DNA of 64,000 nt from Okapia johnstoni (lineage: Eukaryota; Chordata; Mammalia; Artiodactyla; Giraffidae). The stretch's first letter is position 1, and each line of letters begins with the position of its first letter. The notes beneath the pieces were generated by a model. That model ran no database searches and had not been told where the DNA came from. It saw nothing but the letters and a program-made list of their open reading frames with translations. Made by a program: the position numbers and the translations under genes. The DNA is taken from contig JAGTYA010000024.1 of assembly GCA_024291935.2 (NCBI GenBank), forward strand, positions 3,286,001 through 3,350,000. Direction: 5' to 3'. Positions 22,401-37,400 of the stretch are shown one piece after another.

Positions 22401-25400
22401 GTCCCCTGTTCTCAGAGCAGCAGGAAGTTCTATGGTGGAATTGGGACGAGTAAGCATTGTTTCTGAGCCCAGGCTTCCCGTGTCAGTTGTTTTCCGTGTT
22501 TGTCTGATACTGAAGCACAGGAAACAGAAACAAAGCGTGGTGGAGCTGGCCAGCTGTCATCCCTTTCTGTCTTCCCTTAGTCCTCCGAAGCCCTGGAGTT
22601 CATGAAGCGGGACCTGACAGAGTTCACCCAGGTGGTGCAGCACGACACGGCCTGCACCATTGCAGCCACTGCCAGCGTGGTCAAGGAGAAGCTGACTGTG
22701 AGTACCACCTCCGCCCTCCCAGTGACTGCCCCCCATAGCCTCAACGCCATGTTTCATAACCTACTTTTTTACTTAATCATTGCAGACCCCATTCAGCAGC
22801 ATCAGAAATGGCACGGTATTCTCTTTTTCTCTTTTGACATTTTATTTATTTATTTTTCTTTCTGACTGTGCTGGGTCTTCGCTGCTGCTCAGGCTTTTCT
22901 CTAGTGGCAGCGAGCAGGGACTGCTCTCTAGCTGTGGTGCATGCTCTTCTCATTGTGGTGGCTTCTCTTGTTGAGGAGCACAGGCTCTAGGGCGTGTGGG
23001 CCTCAGTAGCTGCTGCTCCCAGGCTCTGGAGCATAGGCTCAGGAGTTGTGGGGCACTGCTTAGTTGCCCCACCACATGTGGGATTTTCCCGGACCAGGGA
23101 TTGGACCTGTGTCTCCTGCATTGGCAGGCATAGTCTTCACCATTGAGCCACCAGGGAAGCCCACAGCATGGCATTCTATTATGTGGGTTTGACCAGTTCC
23201 TAGTTTCCTGTTTCATTTTTTTCCAATATTGTAAGCAGAGCTACAGTGAACATTCTGATTGCTTAATATTTGCCTTTAATATTTTCTTCCAAATAAGGTA
23301 TTGAAAAGGATATAAAATGAATATAGTTTTAGACCTTTTAATATCTACTGTAGAACTATCTCTGAAAGTTTTTGCCAGCTTGTATTTTTACTGGTGCAGG
23401 TTTTACCAATCAGAGAAGTATACTGGAATTCTCCTCTAAGATAGGAGTTAGATTCTCAAGTCAGCATGAAAAGTGAAAATTGTATACAGCAGAGATACCC
23501 CCGCAGATCTCAAATTTCCGAGGAAGTATAGGGTACTGGTTTTGTATTACAACTTCTCCTTTAGTGGTGGAACAGACTTCAGTTTCTTTGATCACTAGCG
23601 GAATCAGTTGCCTTGTAATTAGAGGCCATGTTATGAAAAACATTTTAGCCAAGTTTCTTTTGTTGAATCTTAGAAAATACTGTCTGCCTGCTGACCACAG
23701 CCACTGATGAGCATGAATGACAAGTAGTCACCAGCTGAACTGCTGCACGTACAGCCAGTAGCAGAGACACACCCTGTTTCCTTCCTTTATTTATTCCTTT
23801 TTTCATTCAACAAATACAGTTATATACCTGTGCCAACATGTGCCAGGCACAGTTGATAGGCTCAAGGTTTAAAATGCCTGGGCAGCCTCATCGGGAGTAA
23901 ATATGACACTTTGCTGCAGGGTTTGCGGAGCCTGGTCCTGTCTCTCAGCACACCTTCCCTTCTTGCTCAAGGGCATTCTGACCAGCATGGCTTCAGATGG
24001 GTGCCCCACTTGCCCCTTCTAGGGGGTCCATACCTTGGCCCTCAGCTGGTCCCAGGCTTGTCTCTAGGCAAGGCTGTCTGACCTTATCCTTCCCATATTT
24101 CCTCAACCTTTCATACAAAATACCTCCTGAGCAATGATGATGATGAGATTGTAATATTACAGTACTGCTAGTTATTAAATGGTTGGTATGTGCTGGGCAT
24201 TGTGCATGCCTTATCTCTTAAAAAATCTCCAAAGTAACCCCCTGCAGGAAGTATATTTATCTGCATTTTACAGATAAAGAAACAGACTCTGACAGGTTGA
24301 GGTCTCATTACTAACAAGTAGTAGAGCTGGGATTCAAATCCCAGATTGACCCGAAAGCTGGTACCTTTCCCATCTCTTTCCCTCGAAGTCCTCTTCCCTG
24401 CTGAATGTCTGTGCCATGGATCCTCTCCTGTCGATCTTTGATCAACTTGACTGGCCTTGAAATTTTGGTGAAACAGCCAGTCAGGGAGCTCTGCTCTGAC
24501 CTACACAGGCCTACTGCGGCCCTAATCTGCACCCCCATCTGGGGGTGGGGACCCTGGCTGCCTCTCTCCTTCTCCAGCCCCAGAGATGGGGTGAACAGTT
24601 GTGAACATTTCCCTGGTCCCCCTACACAGTACACTTTGACCCCTCATGCTTCACCCCTCTCTACCCCATACCCCAGATCACAGCCTGCTCCTGAGCCACT
24701 TGCTTCCTCTGTTGGCTTCTCTCTGCAGACTGAAGGCTCCTCTGGAGCAACAGAGAAAATGAAGAAAGGGCTCTCTGACTTCCTGGGGGTGATCTCCGAT
24801 ACCTTTGCTCCCTCACCGGACAAAACCATCGACTGCGACGTCATCACCCTGATGGGCACACCTTCTGGCACGGCTGAGCCTTATGATGGCACCAAGGTAT
24901 TCACTAGCGGCCCTGGGCTCTAGGTTCCAACTTGAGCTCACAAAGCATAAGAAATAAGAAATAAATACGTGTATATAATTAAGTTGGAGAATACCAATAA
25001 GCAAGAAGATAATTATTTCTAAACCTATAATCCCATCACTCAAAGAGAACCACTGATTTCTCCTTGGTATATAACCTCCCATTTCTTTTTGCTCGTGAAC
25101 ACTGGTGAAGATAGTTTGGGTTTTTTCTTTTTAACAGAAAAGCACTTTATATATGCAATTTTTTAATCTACTTTTTAAAAGTTTATAACTATTAGCATCT
25201 TCCCTAATCGCCATCATTTTTAATGTCTTTAAATTCTTGCAGGTGTATATAGCATAATTTATTCAGTCATTTCTCTAGTGTTGCGCATTTAGATTCCTTT
25301 CAGCTTTCATCTATAACAAGGAGTGCTCGAGAGCGTCTTTACAGTCATGAGTTCCACATTTGTGGTGTTTAAGACTAATTTTCAGTTGGAATAAACGTAC

Positions 25401-28400
25401 AGGAGGAGTATGTCTTCAGAGCAATTATAGCAACAATGGTATTTTATTTTCTCACCATTATTTCTCACATTCCCTGGAGTATTTTCTCCCACATTCGCAG
25501 TGTGGTGTCACAGCAGTTTGGCCAGCATTTTACCACATTGAATTTCCACCCCAAACATGGTTTTTCAAGCATGTTTTTCAGCACTAGTATTAGCACCACC
25601 ACTTGGTACACATTTAAGTGGATTGTGAAATTTTTTTAATTATAGAATTTTAAATTATAACAGTGAATCAACCAAAATCACTTGCTAAAGTTCTGATGCA
25701 CCCCACCCATGCTTCCTGTAATAACGAGGAAGGAAGGAGGGGCTTTCCATGTACCAGCTAAAGTTCACCACTCCTGTGGCCCTAATGGGAGCACAGCTTG
25801 CAGTTCATTTGGCAGACTGGCTATGAAATTAAGAAATTCTTGATGAATTGTTGTAACTTGAGTTAAATATTTCAAAATTTGCCAGTGAATTTTAGACTTT
25901 ATTAATATATTTGCACTCATGTTTTTTGTATATCATATAATTCAAAACTATTTTATATGTATGATTTTGTAGCCTGCTTACTTTATTTTCTTAGTTTCCA
26001 AGGGTGGAATACTGGGTGGAAGACCATTTTTCTAGGAGCCCCTGTTTTTGATTCCTAGCTCAGTGCTCCACTCATAACCCACACTGTTAATTGCCAAGTG
26101 CCCTGTGGGTATGGTAGCCAACAGGGGAGAAGCTGGGTCGTGGTTGATTGGCAGAGAGGCATTGCTTTCTGCCCCCAGCACCCCAGAATTTCTCTTCTTC
26201 TTTCTCTTTTTTATAGGCTCGCCTCTATAGCCTGCAGTCAGACCCAGCAACCTACTGCAATGAACCAGATGGTGAGGGGGCAGGCTTGCTGGGCAGGGAG
26301 GCCAGGGGGGTCTGGATTGTACGCCCTGTCAGTCTCTGTAGCAGTGGCCAGGTATCCTCTGTGTAAAGGACCAGAGCGGGGGCTACTTTGAACCCTGCAT
26401 CTGGTGGGATGGGTTGATTGTTGCCTTTCCTCCCTGAACCCAGACTGTCTTCATCCCCATCTCAGAGGCTTTGCTTCTCTCATCCCTCATCTTCAGTCAG
26501 GCTCCCTCCCAGCCCTGCTGCCCTGTCTGCTTTCCCTGTGCTAAGCTCCTGATGTACAGCAAGCCCCACATGTAGAGAGGGGAACTGGTGTCTAGGCTGG
26601 GAACTAGACACCAGAAATGAGTGGAACTCTGAATCAACTCTGTCCAGACCTCCAGGAACCTGCCTTCCTTTAGGAGAGAGAAATGGAATAAAGCAAAGAT
26701 ACTAGAGATGGAGTGACTGCTTCCACAGAAAGAGGGGAGCAGTGGGAACCCAGAGGATCGCACATAACCCAGCCTGGGAAACCTAGGATGTGACACCTGA
26801 ATTGAGGTTTTAACAATGAATTAGAAGTAAACTAATTCTACTTATAGAAGTGGGGGAACAGTGTTGAAGCATGACAACAGGACATTTGAAGGTCTAGAAA
26901 AACCTAGGCATTCGAGAACACCAGGCAGAGTACATGTGAGGAGATGAGGCCAGTGAGAGCTGCCAGGGGCACTGGACTGGAGGGCTTTGGGTACCAGACT
27001 AAGAAGTTGGAATTTTATCCTGAAAGACTCAAGGTAGTGGGTCTTAACCTTCTTTGAGTCACAAAGGCCTTTAAAACTCCGTTGAAACTCATAAGCCCTC
27101 TTTCAGTAGAATTGTGTATGCAATATGGGAATTCTTTAACCCTTTGAAGCCTGTCTTTGGACCATAGGCTAAAAAGCTGTACGGTAGAAAGCTGTTGAAG
27201 AGTTTTGAGACCTGATGTGATCAGTTTTTGCATTTTATAAAGGAGCCTTCAGGCAGTGTTTTGTTAAGGTTGAAACAGAGAGGGAGAGACAAGACAGGAA
27301 GATCAGTTAGGAGGCTAAGTAGGAATCCTCATGTCAGAGGTAAAGCTAGAACCAGGGAAAGGCCGGATAGAATGAAGAGAAAGGTGTGCATATAAGAGAC
27401 ACTGAGGAAGTGGAATCCAGAGTGACTGCATAAGGGAGGAGCCTAGGAGGGCCCCCGGGTCTCTGGTGGATAGCTGGGTGGGACAGGTGCAGGAGGGAAG
27501 AAGGTGAGCACATGCTGTATTTGCAGCATCTGTGCAGGTGGATGTGTCCTGGCACCTGGATCTCTGGATCTGGAGCCCAGAAAAGTAGCCTTAGCTGCCA
27601 GACTGAGGAACTGTCAGTGGGAGAAGGCGGTTAAAACTCATGGTTTAGTGGAGGTCATCTTGGGAGAAAATGGAGAATGAGAAGAGATAAGGAAAGGAAA
27701 AAGAGGAGCCCACCGAAGACTCAGATGGAACTACTAGAGCAATGGGAGGAAATACACGCAAGAATGAGAAGCCAGGAGAGAAGAGGGCTTCAAGAGGAAG
27801 GTAGTGATTCCCAGGGCAGAAGCTGTAGAGCGGTCACATGACCAAGGACAGAGCAGATGCCGTTGGATCTGGCAGCATGGCGTCACTGGTGACCTGAGAG
27901 CAGGTGTTGCAGAGAGGAGAGGCTTCAGTAGCCAAGTGTAGTGAGCTACAAACCACGCAGGGCCCGGAGAGAGAGGAGACTGCAGCCCCCCAGAGATCAC
28001 TGAGGGGCCATGCCCTGATAGCAGGCCCACCCGCCCCTTCACCCTGCCTGATCCCCCACCTTGGGCCACGTGGCTTTGGAAAAAACCTTACGCTTTCCTC
28101 ATTGTCCATGTCCAGGCTTCGATGTGTTTTCTCTAAGCCCAGGGTTCTTTCTCCAGCCCCACAGAACTGACCATCAGTATCTGTCCCTCTGCAGGGCCCC
28201 CAGAGTTGTTTGACGCCTGGCTTTCCGAGTTCTGCTTGGAGGAGAAGAAGGGGGAGATCTCAGAGCTCCTAGTAGGCAGCCCCTCCATCCGGGCCCTCTA
28301 TACCAAGATGGTGAGTGCCTCGCCGGCTCCTGGCTGAAAGTGTGGGGCGGTGGGAGGGACACATCCAGAGTCATTGTGGAGTCCTCTGGCCTAGAGAGCG

Positions 28401-31400
28401 GCAGGAGGCCCTGTGGAGCCTAACCAGCCAGCTCCTGAGCCAAGAATCCACTTGGGGGAATCTAAGTCACCAGGCTTCTGGCAGTCACGGTGAGAAATGG
28501 AAGGGCCAGCAAAGTCTGATGGGAGTTCTCTTCTACCTCCTGGGCCAGGAAGGTGGGTCTGGGGGTTGGAAGTGCTGTAAGAATCATAGCTTGGCCGCTT
28601 AGACCCTCTGAAATCCAGAATGACTAGGAGCTGGCTGATAAGGCTGGGGACATGGACCCCACACAACCACTTCCGAAGTCCCATCTCCACTGTCCCTTCC
28701 CTCCAGGTTCCTGCAGCTGTTTCCCATTCAGAATTCTGGCATCGGTATTTCTATAAAGTCTATCAACTGGAGCAGGTATGCTGGTCTAACCAGGGGAGGT
28801 ACTCCACTCAGCCTTGGGGTAGGGGGAATGGGTTTTGTTGAGGGAAGAAGGGGACAGAGGGTACCAAGAGTTCTGGAGTCAGAACCAGAGTCTGGGAAAG
28901 GGGGTTCCCTGACTGCTCCTGGCCATCTACTCCTCCCCCACTTTCAGGAGCAGGCCCGGAGGGATGCCCTGAAGCAGCGGGCAGAACAGAGCATCTCTGA
29001 AGAGCCTGGCTGGGAGGAGGAAGAAGGTAAGAGGTATTGAGAGGTGATGAGCAAGTACCAAGTCCTGCCTGTGGGGGGCTGTCTGGGCCATTCTCCCTGA
29101 AGCCTGGAGGGACATGGCACCTCAAGAAAGAGGAGGGATTGCATACAGTGTTTGCAGGTGCCAAGGATAGTCTGAGCTAGCAAGGGGGTGTTTACCAAGG
29201 CTGGTGGACCCCAGGTTTAGGTACAGAGATGGTTTGTGCCAGTTGCCAGCCCATGGACCAGCTACTTCAGAGTAGGGGGTGCTTACTGAAATTCTAGATT
29301 TCCTTCTTCTTCTAAGACTCTGGGCATGTGGCCAAACTTATATATTTTTTAAATTTTTTAAATTAATTTTTGGCCACAGCAGCCTAGGGGGGAATCTTCA
29401 TTCCCCAACCAGGGACCGAACATGCACCCTCCCTGTGCAGTGGAAGCATGGAGTCTTAACCACTGGACTTCCAGGAGCATCCCAGACTTGTGTTTTTAAC
29501 AAACTCTGCTGGTAATGTTAATGCCCAGCCAGACTTGGGAACCGCTGGCTTAGGGATAGAGCTGAGCTTCCTCTACCTGGTAGGAGTGTATTGGAGCCAC
29601 CTGCATATGTTAACAGTTATTAAGTGCTTATATTATATGCCCAACCTGTACTAAAAGCTCTACATGTATGAGCCTTACCACAACTTTATTATCCCTCTTT
29701 TGCAAATGAGGCAGGTAGGCTAAAGGAGAGTTAAGTGGCTTGCCCAAGATCATGCACCTGGGATGTAGCAGAGCTCAACCTGAACCTCATCCTGACTGCC
29801 TTTCACGTCTTGGCTTTCTAAGCTGTCATGATACCTTGGGCTGCACTTCTAGAAGCTGAGTGCCTACCAGACATTTACTAGGCCTCAGGGGTAGGAGATA
29901 CTTTGACCAGCAGGGTGTACCTACAGAATTACCATGGAGAGGAGGTGAAGAAACCGACGCCCGTAGGTTTGACTAGAGCAGACTTTGATGAGGACCTGAG
30001 GCCTGTCTGGTGGTCTCCATGGTGGTCTTGGGGCTGACCAGAGTACATCACTCTCTTCTCCTTCCTTTCTCTTGACAGAGGAGCTTGTGGGCATTTCACC
30101 CACGTCTCTAAAAGAAGCAAAGGTTCCTGTGGCCAGACCCTCCACATCCCCTGAAGGAGGACCCGGCCCCCAGAGCCACTGTGAAGTGAATCTGGTGACC
30201 CCCGTCGAGCCTCCAACAGAGGTGACCCCCTCGGAGAGCAGTGAGAGCGTCTCCCTAGTGACACAGATTGCCAAACCACCCCCTGCCTCTGAGGCCCCAG
30301 CGCTGCCCAAGGACCTGTCCCAGAAGCTTCTAGAGGCATCTTTGGAGGAACAGGACCTGGCTGTGGATACGGGCGAGACTAGACCCCCACCCCGAGCTCA
30401 GTCCAAGCCCCACACCCCCACTGGCCGCCCCAGTGGTCTGGAGCCCCGGCCTCCAGCCAGAGTAGAGACTCTCAGGGAAGAGATCCTCACAGACTTACGG
30501 GTGTTTGAGCTGAACTCAGACAGTGGGAAGTCTACACCCTCCAACAATGGGAAAAAAGGTAAGTCAAGGCCAAAGCCCAGGGAGCATGCAGGGGCAGGGC
30601 AGGTGAGAGTTGCCAGCTCACAAGGCAGACTTGTCTCCTTGTCCCTTGTGAGGATCCTAGGAGAGAGAGCCTTCGTTTGTGATACTGATAATGAAAATAG
30701 CTACTATAGGTTGAGTGTTTATTACTGTATTCCATCAATTCCGACATACATTATTCTCTGAACTTAGGATGGATCTTACTATTGGAGTCTTAGAGTCAAC
30801 AAAATAAGATTTATGTCAGATCATGGGTTAAGGATGTAATATTGCAGTTAATTTCTCAGTTACCAGGGGAGCTTGTTAATTTCTAATTTACATCTCATTT
30901 CCCTATATTACTGTCCTCATTTTATAGTTGAAGAAAGTGAGCCTCAGATGTTAAGTACTTGCTCAAATTTACACAGCAAGCGAGTAGCAAGCCCAGATTC
31001 AGACCTCAGTCTGCCTGACCTGAAACCCAGGCCCTTAACTCCCACACTGTGCCAGTTCCTATCCTTTTGGACAGTTCATTTTCGGGGTGGGAGCTCCTGT
31101 GATACTGATTGCTGCCAAGGGTCTTCTCCCCTGGATGACCTCGGGAAAGTCATTTAGCTTCCCAAGGCCTTCTTTAATTATTATTATAAAATACATGAAC
31201 AAAGCTTACGTGCACAGTTTAAAGAAGAATAAAATGAATACTCATGAACTTGCAGTGACCTAGCTTAAGTAACAGAGCTTTAGTTTCTTATCTGCTTAGT
31301 GAAATTTTAGACAGGAGACACTTTGACTTTGTGACGGGGGGAACTTCTCTAACTCCTGCAGTTAAAGAACAGTAGTAGCGCTGGTGTCAGCTTGTTTTGT

Positions 31401-34400
31401 CACATCCAGAATATCTCTGCAGAGGCAGCCGATTGTCAGTAAGACCTCCCTTCAGCTTCTCACCCACAGTCATCCTGTCTGCCCACACTCAGCACCAGTC
31501 AGCCACCCAGCTTGCCCAGCAGGTGCGCACTGGCCTGCTGGCAGTGAGAGACTGGCTTGCTGCCGTGGATGGGAACGAGCACCTCACACCCTGCCCTGCT
31601 CTGCTCCCTGATGGAAACTGCAAGATTTCTAGTTTCCAACACGGTGCTTTCCTTCTGACTCTGATTCAGTGAGGTCATCCATTGAGCTCCTACCTACTCT
31701 TTATGAGACACTGAGGAGGGAGGGGCAAAGGCTGTAGTCTTTTATGATGAAACACGAAGCAGTACGGGGCAGGCTTGGTACTGGAGGATTTCAGAGAAAG
31801 AAGGAATCCCTGGGCATCAGCAGGTGTTTCAACGAGGAGACAGGCATTGTATAGGCAGGTTGGAAAGTCTGGGGCAGGTGCGGGCGGGGGAGCGGTAGTC
31901 CAGGCTGCAGGGTCGTACAGAGTCCAAAAAGCAGAGGGCGTGGGGCATGTTGAAGGGGGTGACCAAAGCCCACTTTTCTGTATTGTTCCCAGGAGAGGGA
32001 GGAATAAGAAGGGAGGTTGGCTCAGAAATAGAACTTAAAATCTTAAGCCAAATTCAGAAAGTTGGGCGTGGTGCCACAAAGCAGCAGGTTGTGCTGCTTG
32101 TATTACATGCCCAACCTGTACTAGGAGCTTTGCATGTAGAGGCTAAGCTAAGGGCTCAGCCTCTGGGGTTCAGACAGTTCTGGGTTCAAATCCCAACTTT
32201 GCTCATAAGCCATGTGGCTTCAGAAATCTTACTAATCTGTAAGCTTCCGTTTTCTCTATAAGTTGAGAGTCGTTGTTTCATGATAGATCCTCAGTCAGGG
32301 AAGAAATTGAGGTAGAGCCCTGCTTTGGGGAGATGATCAAGATAGTAAGAGGTACCAACCAGTCTCTGGACACTTCCTTTATATTTATATAAGTCTGTGC
32401 TGAGCACTTGAGATGCATATCACTCAGTCCTCACCAAAAACCCTATGAGAGCTGTGAGATTTTCCTTTTTTTTCTTTTTTACTGGTAGGAAACTAAGATA
32501 AATCATCCACCCAGTAGGTATTTAGATAAATGTGAAATAGCCTTTAGGAGAGTACAGAGTAGGTAATGGACTCAGCAGGTGCTGTGGGTTGCTGGGTGGA
32601 TGGTACGAAGGGTCCTTTTGAGATAATGGTCATGAATTTTGAGCGAGACCAGTCAGTACTGTTGTACTTTTGTCCCGCCACATTCAGTCACTCAGGTGCA
32701 GGCACAGAGCAGGTGGGCAGTTGGATTGAATCAGGGTTTAAGTTTATCCAGGTGAACTCAAAAGGACAAAAGTCGAGTGTATACAGGAAGAATGATGGCT
32801 CGTAGAATCTGAGCTGGGTAGGGGTGGGGATAAGTGACGCAGTTGGAAGGTTTAAGAATTATTGGTTCCATTTGGAATTGGGCTACTGCAGAGCGTGATG
32901 GGTAGACTGGAAGAAATGAGATTATGGTGAAGATGCAGCGTAAGCTCTTAGCTGTGCACTTACTGCCTCTCACATACTTAGTTGGACAAAGCTGGGATCT
33001 TAGGATGGCAGGGGACAGTGGGAACAGAGTAGAGAGAGTAAAGTCTTAATAGAAGCTTGGAGGCTTCTTCTTTCTTCTTGGAACCTTTTCCTTCTTGTGT
33101 CCACGTCCGAAGATGACATGAGGGAGGCTTGGTCTCTGGGTACAGCAGTCTCTGGGGTGGCCCGGCCAAAGGGACTCCTGAGGTCCCAGGGTGGTGCCTA
33201 TCATTGCAGAGCTGCTTCTCACCTACATTTTGTGCCGAGATCCATTCGACTGAGGAGACTAGACTTAGCACCCTCAGCAGGGAGCAGCGAGGAGAGATTG
33301 GGGCGGGCCCTGTGGACTGGAAAGAGCCTTGGGCTTACAGCCCCACTTCACCACTGACTGACCACCTGGGAGGGACTTTGGCCTCCTTGTTTTCTTTGGA
33401 GAAGCAAAGATCCAATTAAACAGAATAAAATGAGCTGTGAGTGACAGCACTGTGATTTTAGTAATCACTCGAAAACTCCCATTCCTTACAAGGAAAAAAG
33501 AAAACAGTAAAACTCCATGGTGACGTCTTAAATTGTTGCATAGATCAGTTCTCTGCCACGTGCACAGTGTAATGGCGATCTTATTAGTACTGTCATTGTG
33601 TGATAGGGCAGGATGGTGGGAGGAGGCAGGTGGCAGAGAAAGCCCAGATTCACCTCTCTGCCACTCGAAGCCTTTGTCTCCTCATCTGTAAACTGGAACT
33701 GTTCACATCCACCCCCTGGGATAGGTATGAAGTGTTCCAGAATGTTAGCTGAGACTCTCCTACCCAACAGGTCTGCCCTAGCATTTAAGCCCTGAAGAGA
33801 GTTTCAAATCCCTGGAGGGAAACCTGAGATTAGGAAGAGCTGTCATGACCACAGCCACAGCTCTGAAGGGAGAAATCAGCTGAGAGTCCAGCTTCTAACC
33901 CACAGGAAGCCTGCACTGACAGGGAACCAGGCACGAGCCACCAGAGTGTCCTGAAAGCACAGGGAGCCTTAAACGTGGAGTCAGAAGAACTGGGTCTTTG
34001 TTTGAGATCTGATCCTGACTGGCTGAGGGACCATGTGCAAAATTACTTAACTGTAGGACCAGCTTTTAACAGGTCCATTTGTTGAATATCCACTGTATAT
34101 GTATGTTACAACCGACTCAGTGGACATGAGTTTGAGTCAACGGGAGTTGGTGATGGACAGGGAGGACTGGCGTACTGCAGTCCGTGGAGTCTCAAAGAGT
34201 CGGACACGACTGAGCAACTGAACTGGACTGATGTATATTACAGGCACTTTACATGATGCTGCTATTTGTAACACTGTTGTATCTCAAACTGCAGGCCAAG
34301 ATCTATACAGAATCATCCAGAATTCTGGGCCGCCACATACACCTGCTAAATCTGAATGAGGGGAATGGGCAGGGAGGAATCTGCTTTCTAATGAGCTCCT

Positions 34401-37400
34401 CCGGTGGTTCTCTGCAAAGAGGATGGTTTTATTCTTATTTTATCAGTATAAATAAACTGAAGCCCAGAATAACTTGCCCAAGACTACACAGTAGAAAAAA
34501 GAGGGTTCCACCCAGGTTTGTTTAACTCCAGAGATACTATGTGCTGTGTGCTTAGTCACTCAGTTGTGTCCAGCTCTTTGCAACCCCATGGACTGCAGCC
34601 CTCCAGGCTCTTCTGTCCATGGGTATTCTTAAGGCAAGAATACTGGAGTGGGTTGCCATTTCCTTTTCTAGGGGATCTTCTCAACCCAGGGATCGAACCT
34701 AGGTCTCCTGCATTGTAGGCAGATTCTTTACCATCTGAGCCACCAGAGAAGCCCAGAGACACTACCACACTGCTTATGGCTAAATGCATGACAAGAGAAC
34801 AGTGCAAGAACCCTAATAAGGAATGTGGGGCCCAGGCTTGGGGAGGTCTCAGAGCCTGGGTGCATGGTAAGGAGCAAGCTAGACAAGAAGAAACAAGGTA
34901 TTTACAGGTGGTGCCATTGGGAGATCAGAGCTTACTTTTTTTAAAGATGCTTTAAAAAAAAAATGATTACAAAGTAATATATCATTTTAGAAAAATGAAA
35001 AATCACCCCATGACCTCATCCCCTAGCAATAACGATTGTTGGATTCTTACGGGTATTTTGCTCTTCCTTTCTGTGTGTGTGCATGCATCTGTGAGCATAT
35101 GTTTTTAAATGGAATTATCATGCATGTATTTTTTTACAGGAACTATTTTTCTCATGTTCTTCTCAGTAATAACTTTTGCATGTACTTTTTTATATTGCCT
35201 GTAAGAAGGCACACCCAAATATGAATGTTTGGAGCAGTAGCTGTCAAACCTTAGCAGGCATCAGAATCACCTAGAACAGGAAGGAGCAAGTGACAGAGCC
35301 AGGTCACAAATATTTAGGCTTCGGGGGACATACAGTTTCTGTCCCAGCTTCACAACTCTGTCTTTTCAACATGGAAGCAATCATAGGCGATATGTCAACA
35401 AATGGCCATGGCTGTGCTCCAAAATTTTATTTCCAAAAGCAGATGGTAGGCTGGATTTGGTCCACAGGCCATAGTTTGCCAACCCCTGATTTAGAGAGAG
35501 AGTCCATGGATGTTTATTGAGTACAAACTATTCTAGTCACTTGGAATACATAAGAAAATAGAAGATCGCTGTCCTCCAGGAGCTCACATTCTAGTTTCTC
35601 TATTATTAGACAATAAGCACAGGGAACCTGATTATGTAATATACTAGAAAGTGATAAATACAATGGAAAAGACCATCCAGAGCAGAGTGAGGGGGACAGG
35701 GTTGCAATTGAAAATAGGATGATCAGGGAAGGCCACATTTAGATGGTCAGATACAAGCAAAGGTGTGAAGGAAGTGAGCAAGTTGGCCTGTGGGTATCTG
35801 AGGAAGAGTTCCAAGTACACGCAACAGTCCTTGCAAAGGCCTTAGGTGGGAATGTGCCTGGTATGATTCAGGAGCAGCAGGATCAGTGTAGGTAGAATGG
35901 AGTGACTGAGGCGGAAGAGGTTCATTGTTTATTTCTTCTGAGAGATTTCCATGGCTCCCAGGGAGCTTATGGATCAAAGTATTTCTCCACTACTCAGTAA
36001 CTTACTTTTTCTCACTTAATAGTGTAGGATTATTTTGCCATGCATACAAATGTTCTATAGCCTAACCATTATTCAAAGCTACATAACATTCCATCATAGG
36101 AATATACCCTTTATTTTTATAATTCCCTATCGGAGGACTTTTAGGTGGTTTTTTAAGTTTTTGTCACTGTAACAGCACTATAGTGAACATCCTTTTGGTT
36201 ATTTTTTTTTTTTTTACTGAATCCAGGATTTTTCCTTAAAATAGATTCCTAAAAGTGGGATCACTGAGCCAGAGATAGCAGGATGTAAGCCCTTTGGTGT
36301 ATATTTGTCAGGCCCTTCTAAAGAGTTCCATCAGCCCCAGCTACAGCCTCTTCACATGCCCCTTCCTGTCTTTCATACTGTGGATCATGGTTCTAGGCTC
36401 GAGCACAGACATCAGTGAGGACTGGGAGAAGGACTTTGATTTGGACATGACTGAAGAAGAAGTGCAGATGGCACTTTCCAAAGTGGATGCCTCTGGTGAG
36501 GTGAGTGGGCCTGCTGATGGTGGGCCCAACGATCCCAGGTCTGAGGACTCTCTCCACCAAGCCCTACTGTCCCCTCACGGTGGATCCCTTCCCATCTGAG
36601 GTGGCCGGCTGTGGGAAGGGAGCCAAGGCCTCCCGCTTGGGCCTTAAACAGTGGTCATCAGCAGGCTCAGGCTCTGCTTCCCCTGAGTTCCAGGGTGGTG
36701 GATGGGGGCAGTTCTTGACATTAGTTCCTATCAGAATCACCTGAGGAACCACCAAAAAAAATACAGATGCCAGACCCTTCCCCAGATCTTGTGACTTATG
36801 GTCACCAGATGTGGGACCTTAAGACCCTGGCCTTGGAGACAAAAGACAGTGTGATCACTTGACCTGAGCCTCTGCTGCCTCATCTAAACCATGGCATTGG
36901 TCATTATAAACTCACATGCTGTGGTAGGTGATGGATGTGCACCCATTAGGCACAGTGCCTAGGACATGGGGGCACTGATAGATGTTCCTGAAACCACCAC
37001 AAAATAGGAGCTCAGAGGCGTATTACTCTTATTCTTCACTACCTCTCCAAATCAAAAATGATATGAAGGAGAGGCTGGGCAAAAAGCTCTCACAGCTAGT
37101 AAGGGACAGGACTGAGGCTCCAGCCCACACCTCTGATTCACATCAGTGTTATATCAAGAACTGTCATACAAGAACCCCATGATTCCTTCCATCACATAGC
37201 TCAGGGAACCTGCTATAAAGAGGGAACAGATTAGAGAGATGGGAAGGGCCTTGTTTTTCATATTGGGAGACTGAAGACGGGGGGCCATAGTGACCTACAT
37301 AAGAGTATCTTACACCTGTGACCTCACTATACCCAGAGGAAAGAAGGCTCATGGTGCCCTCTCATGCCACGGGGCTTTCATGGCTTTGGTGTCTTTGTAG

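Larger units (their letters stand above)
16756..22580 (+). other. BSDC1: BSDC1 intron 2, repeat-rich
   Basis: 5.8-kb intron. It contains an MIR (about 17780-17965), a (TG)n-like run (18205-18240), L2 (18400-19670), a dimeric Bov-tA (20375-20671) and an L1 3' end (21415-22140). The first 1 kb, 16760-17770, and 22160-22570 show no repeat or exon I can name. Confidence 0.9.
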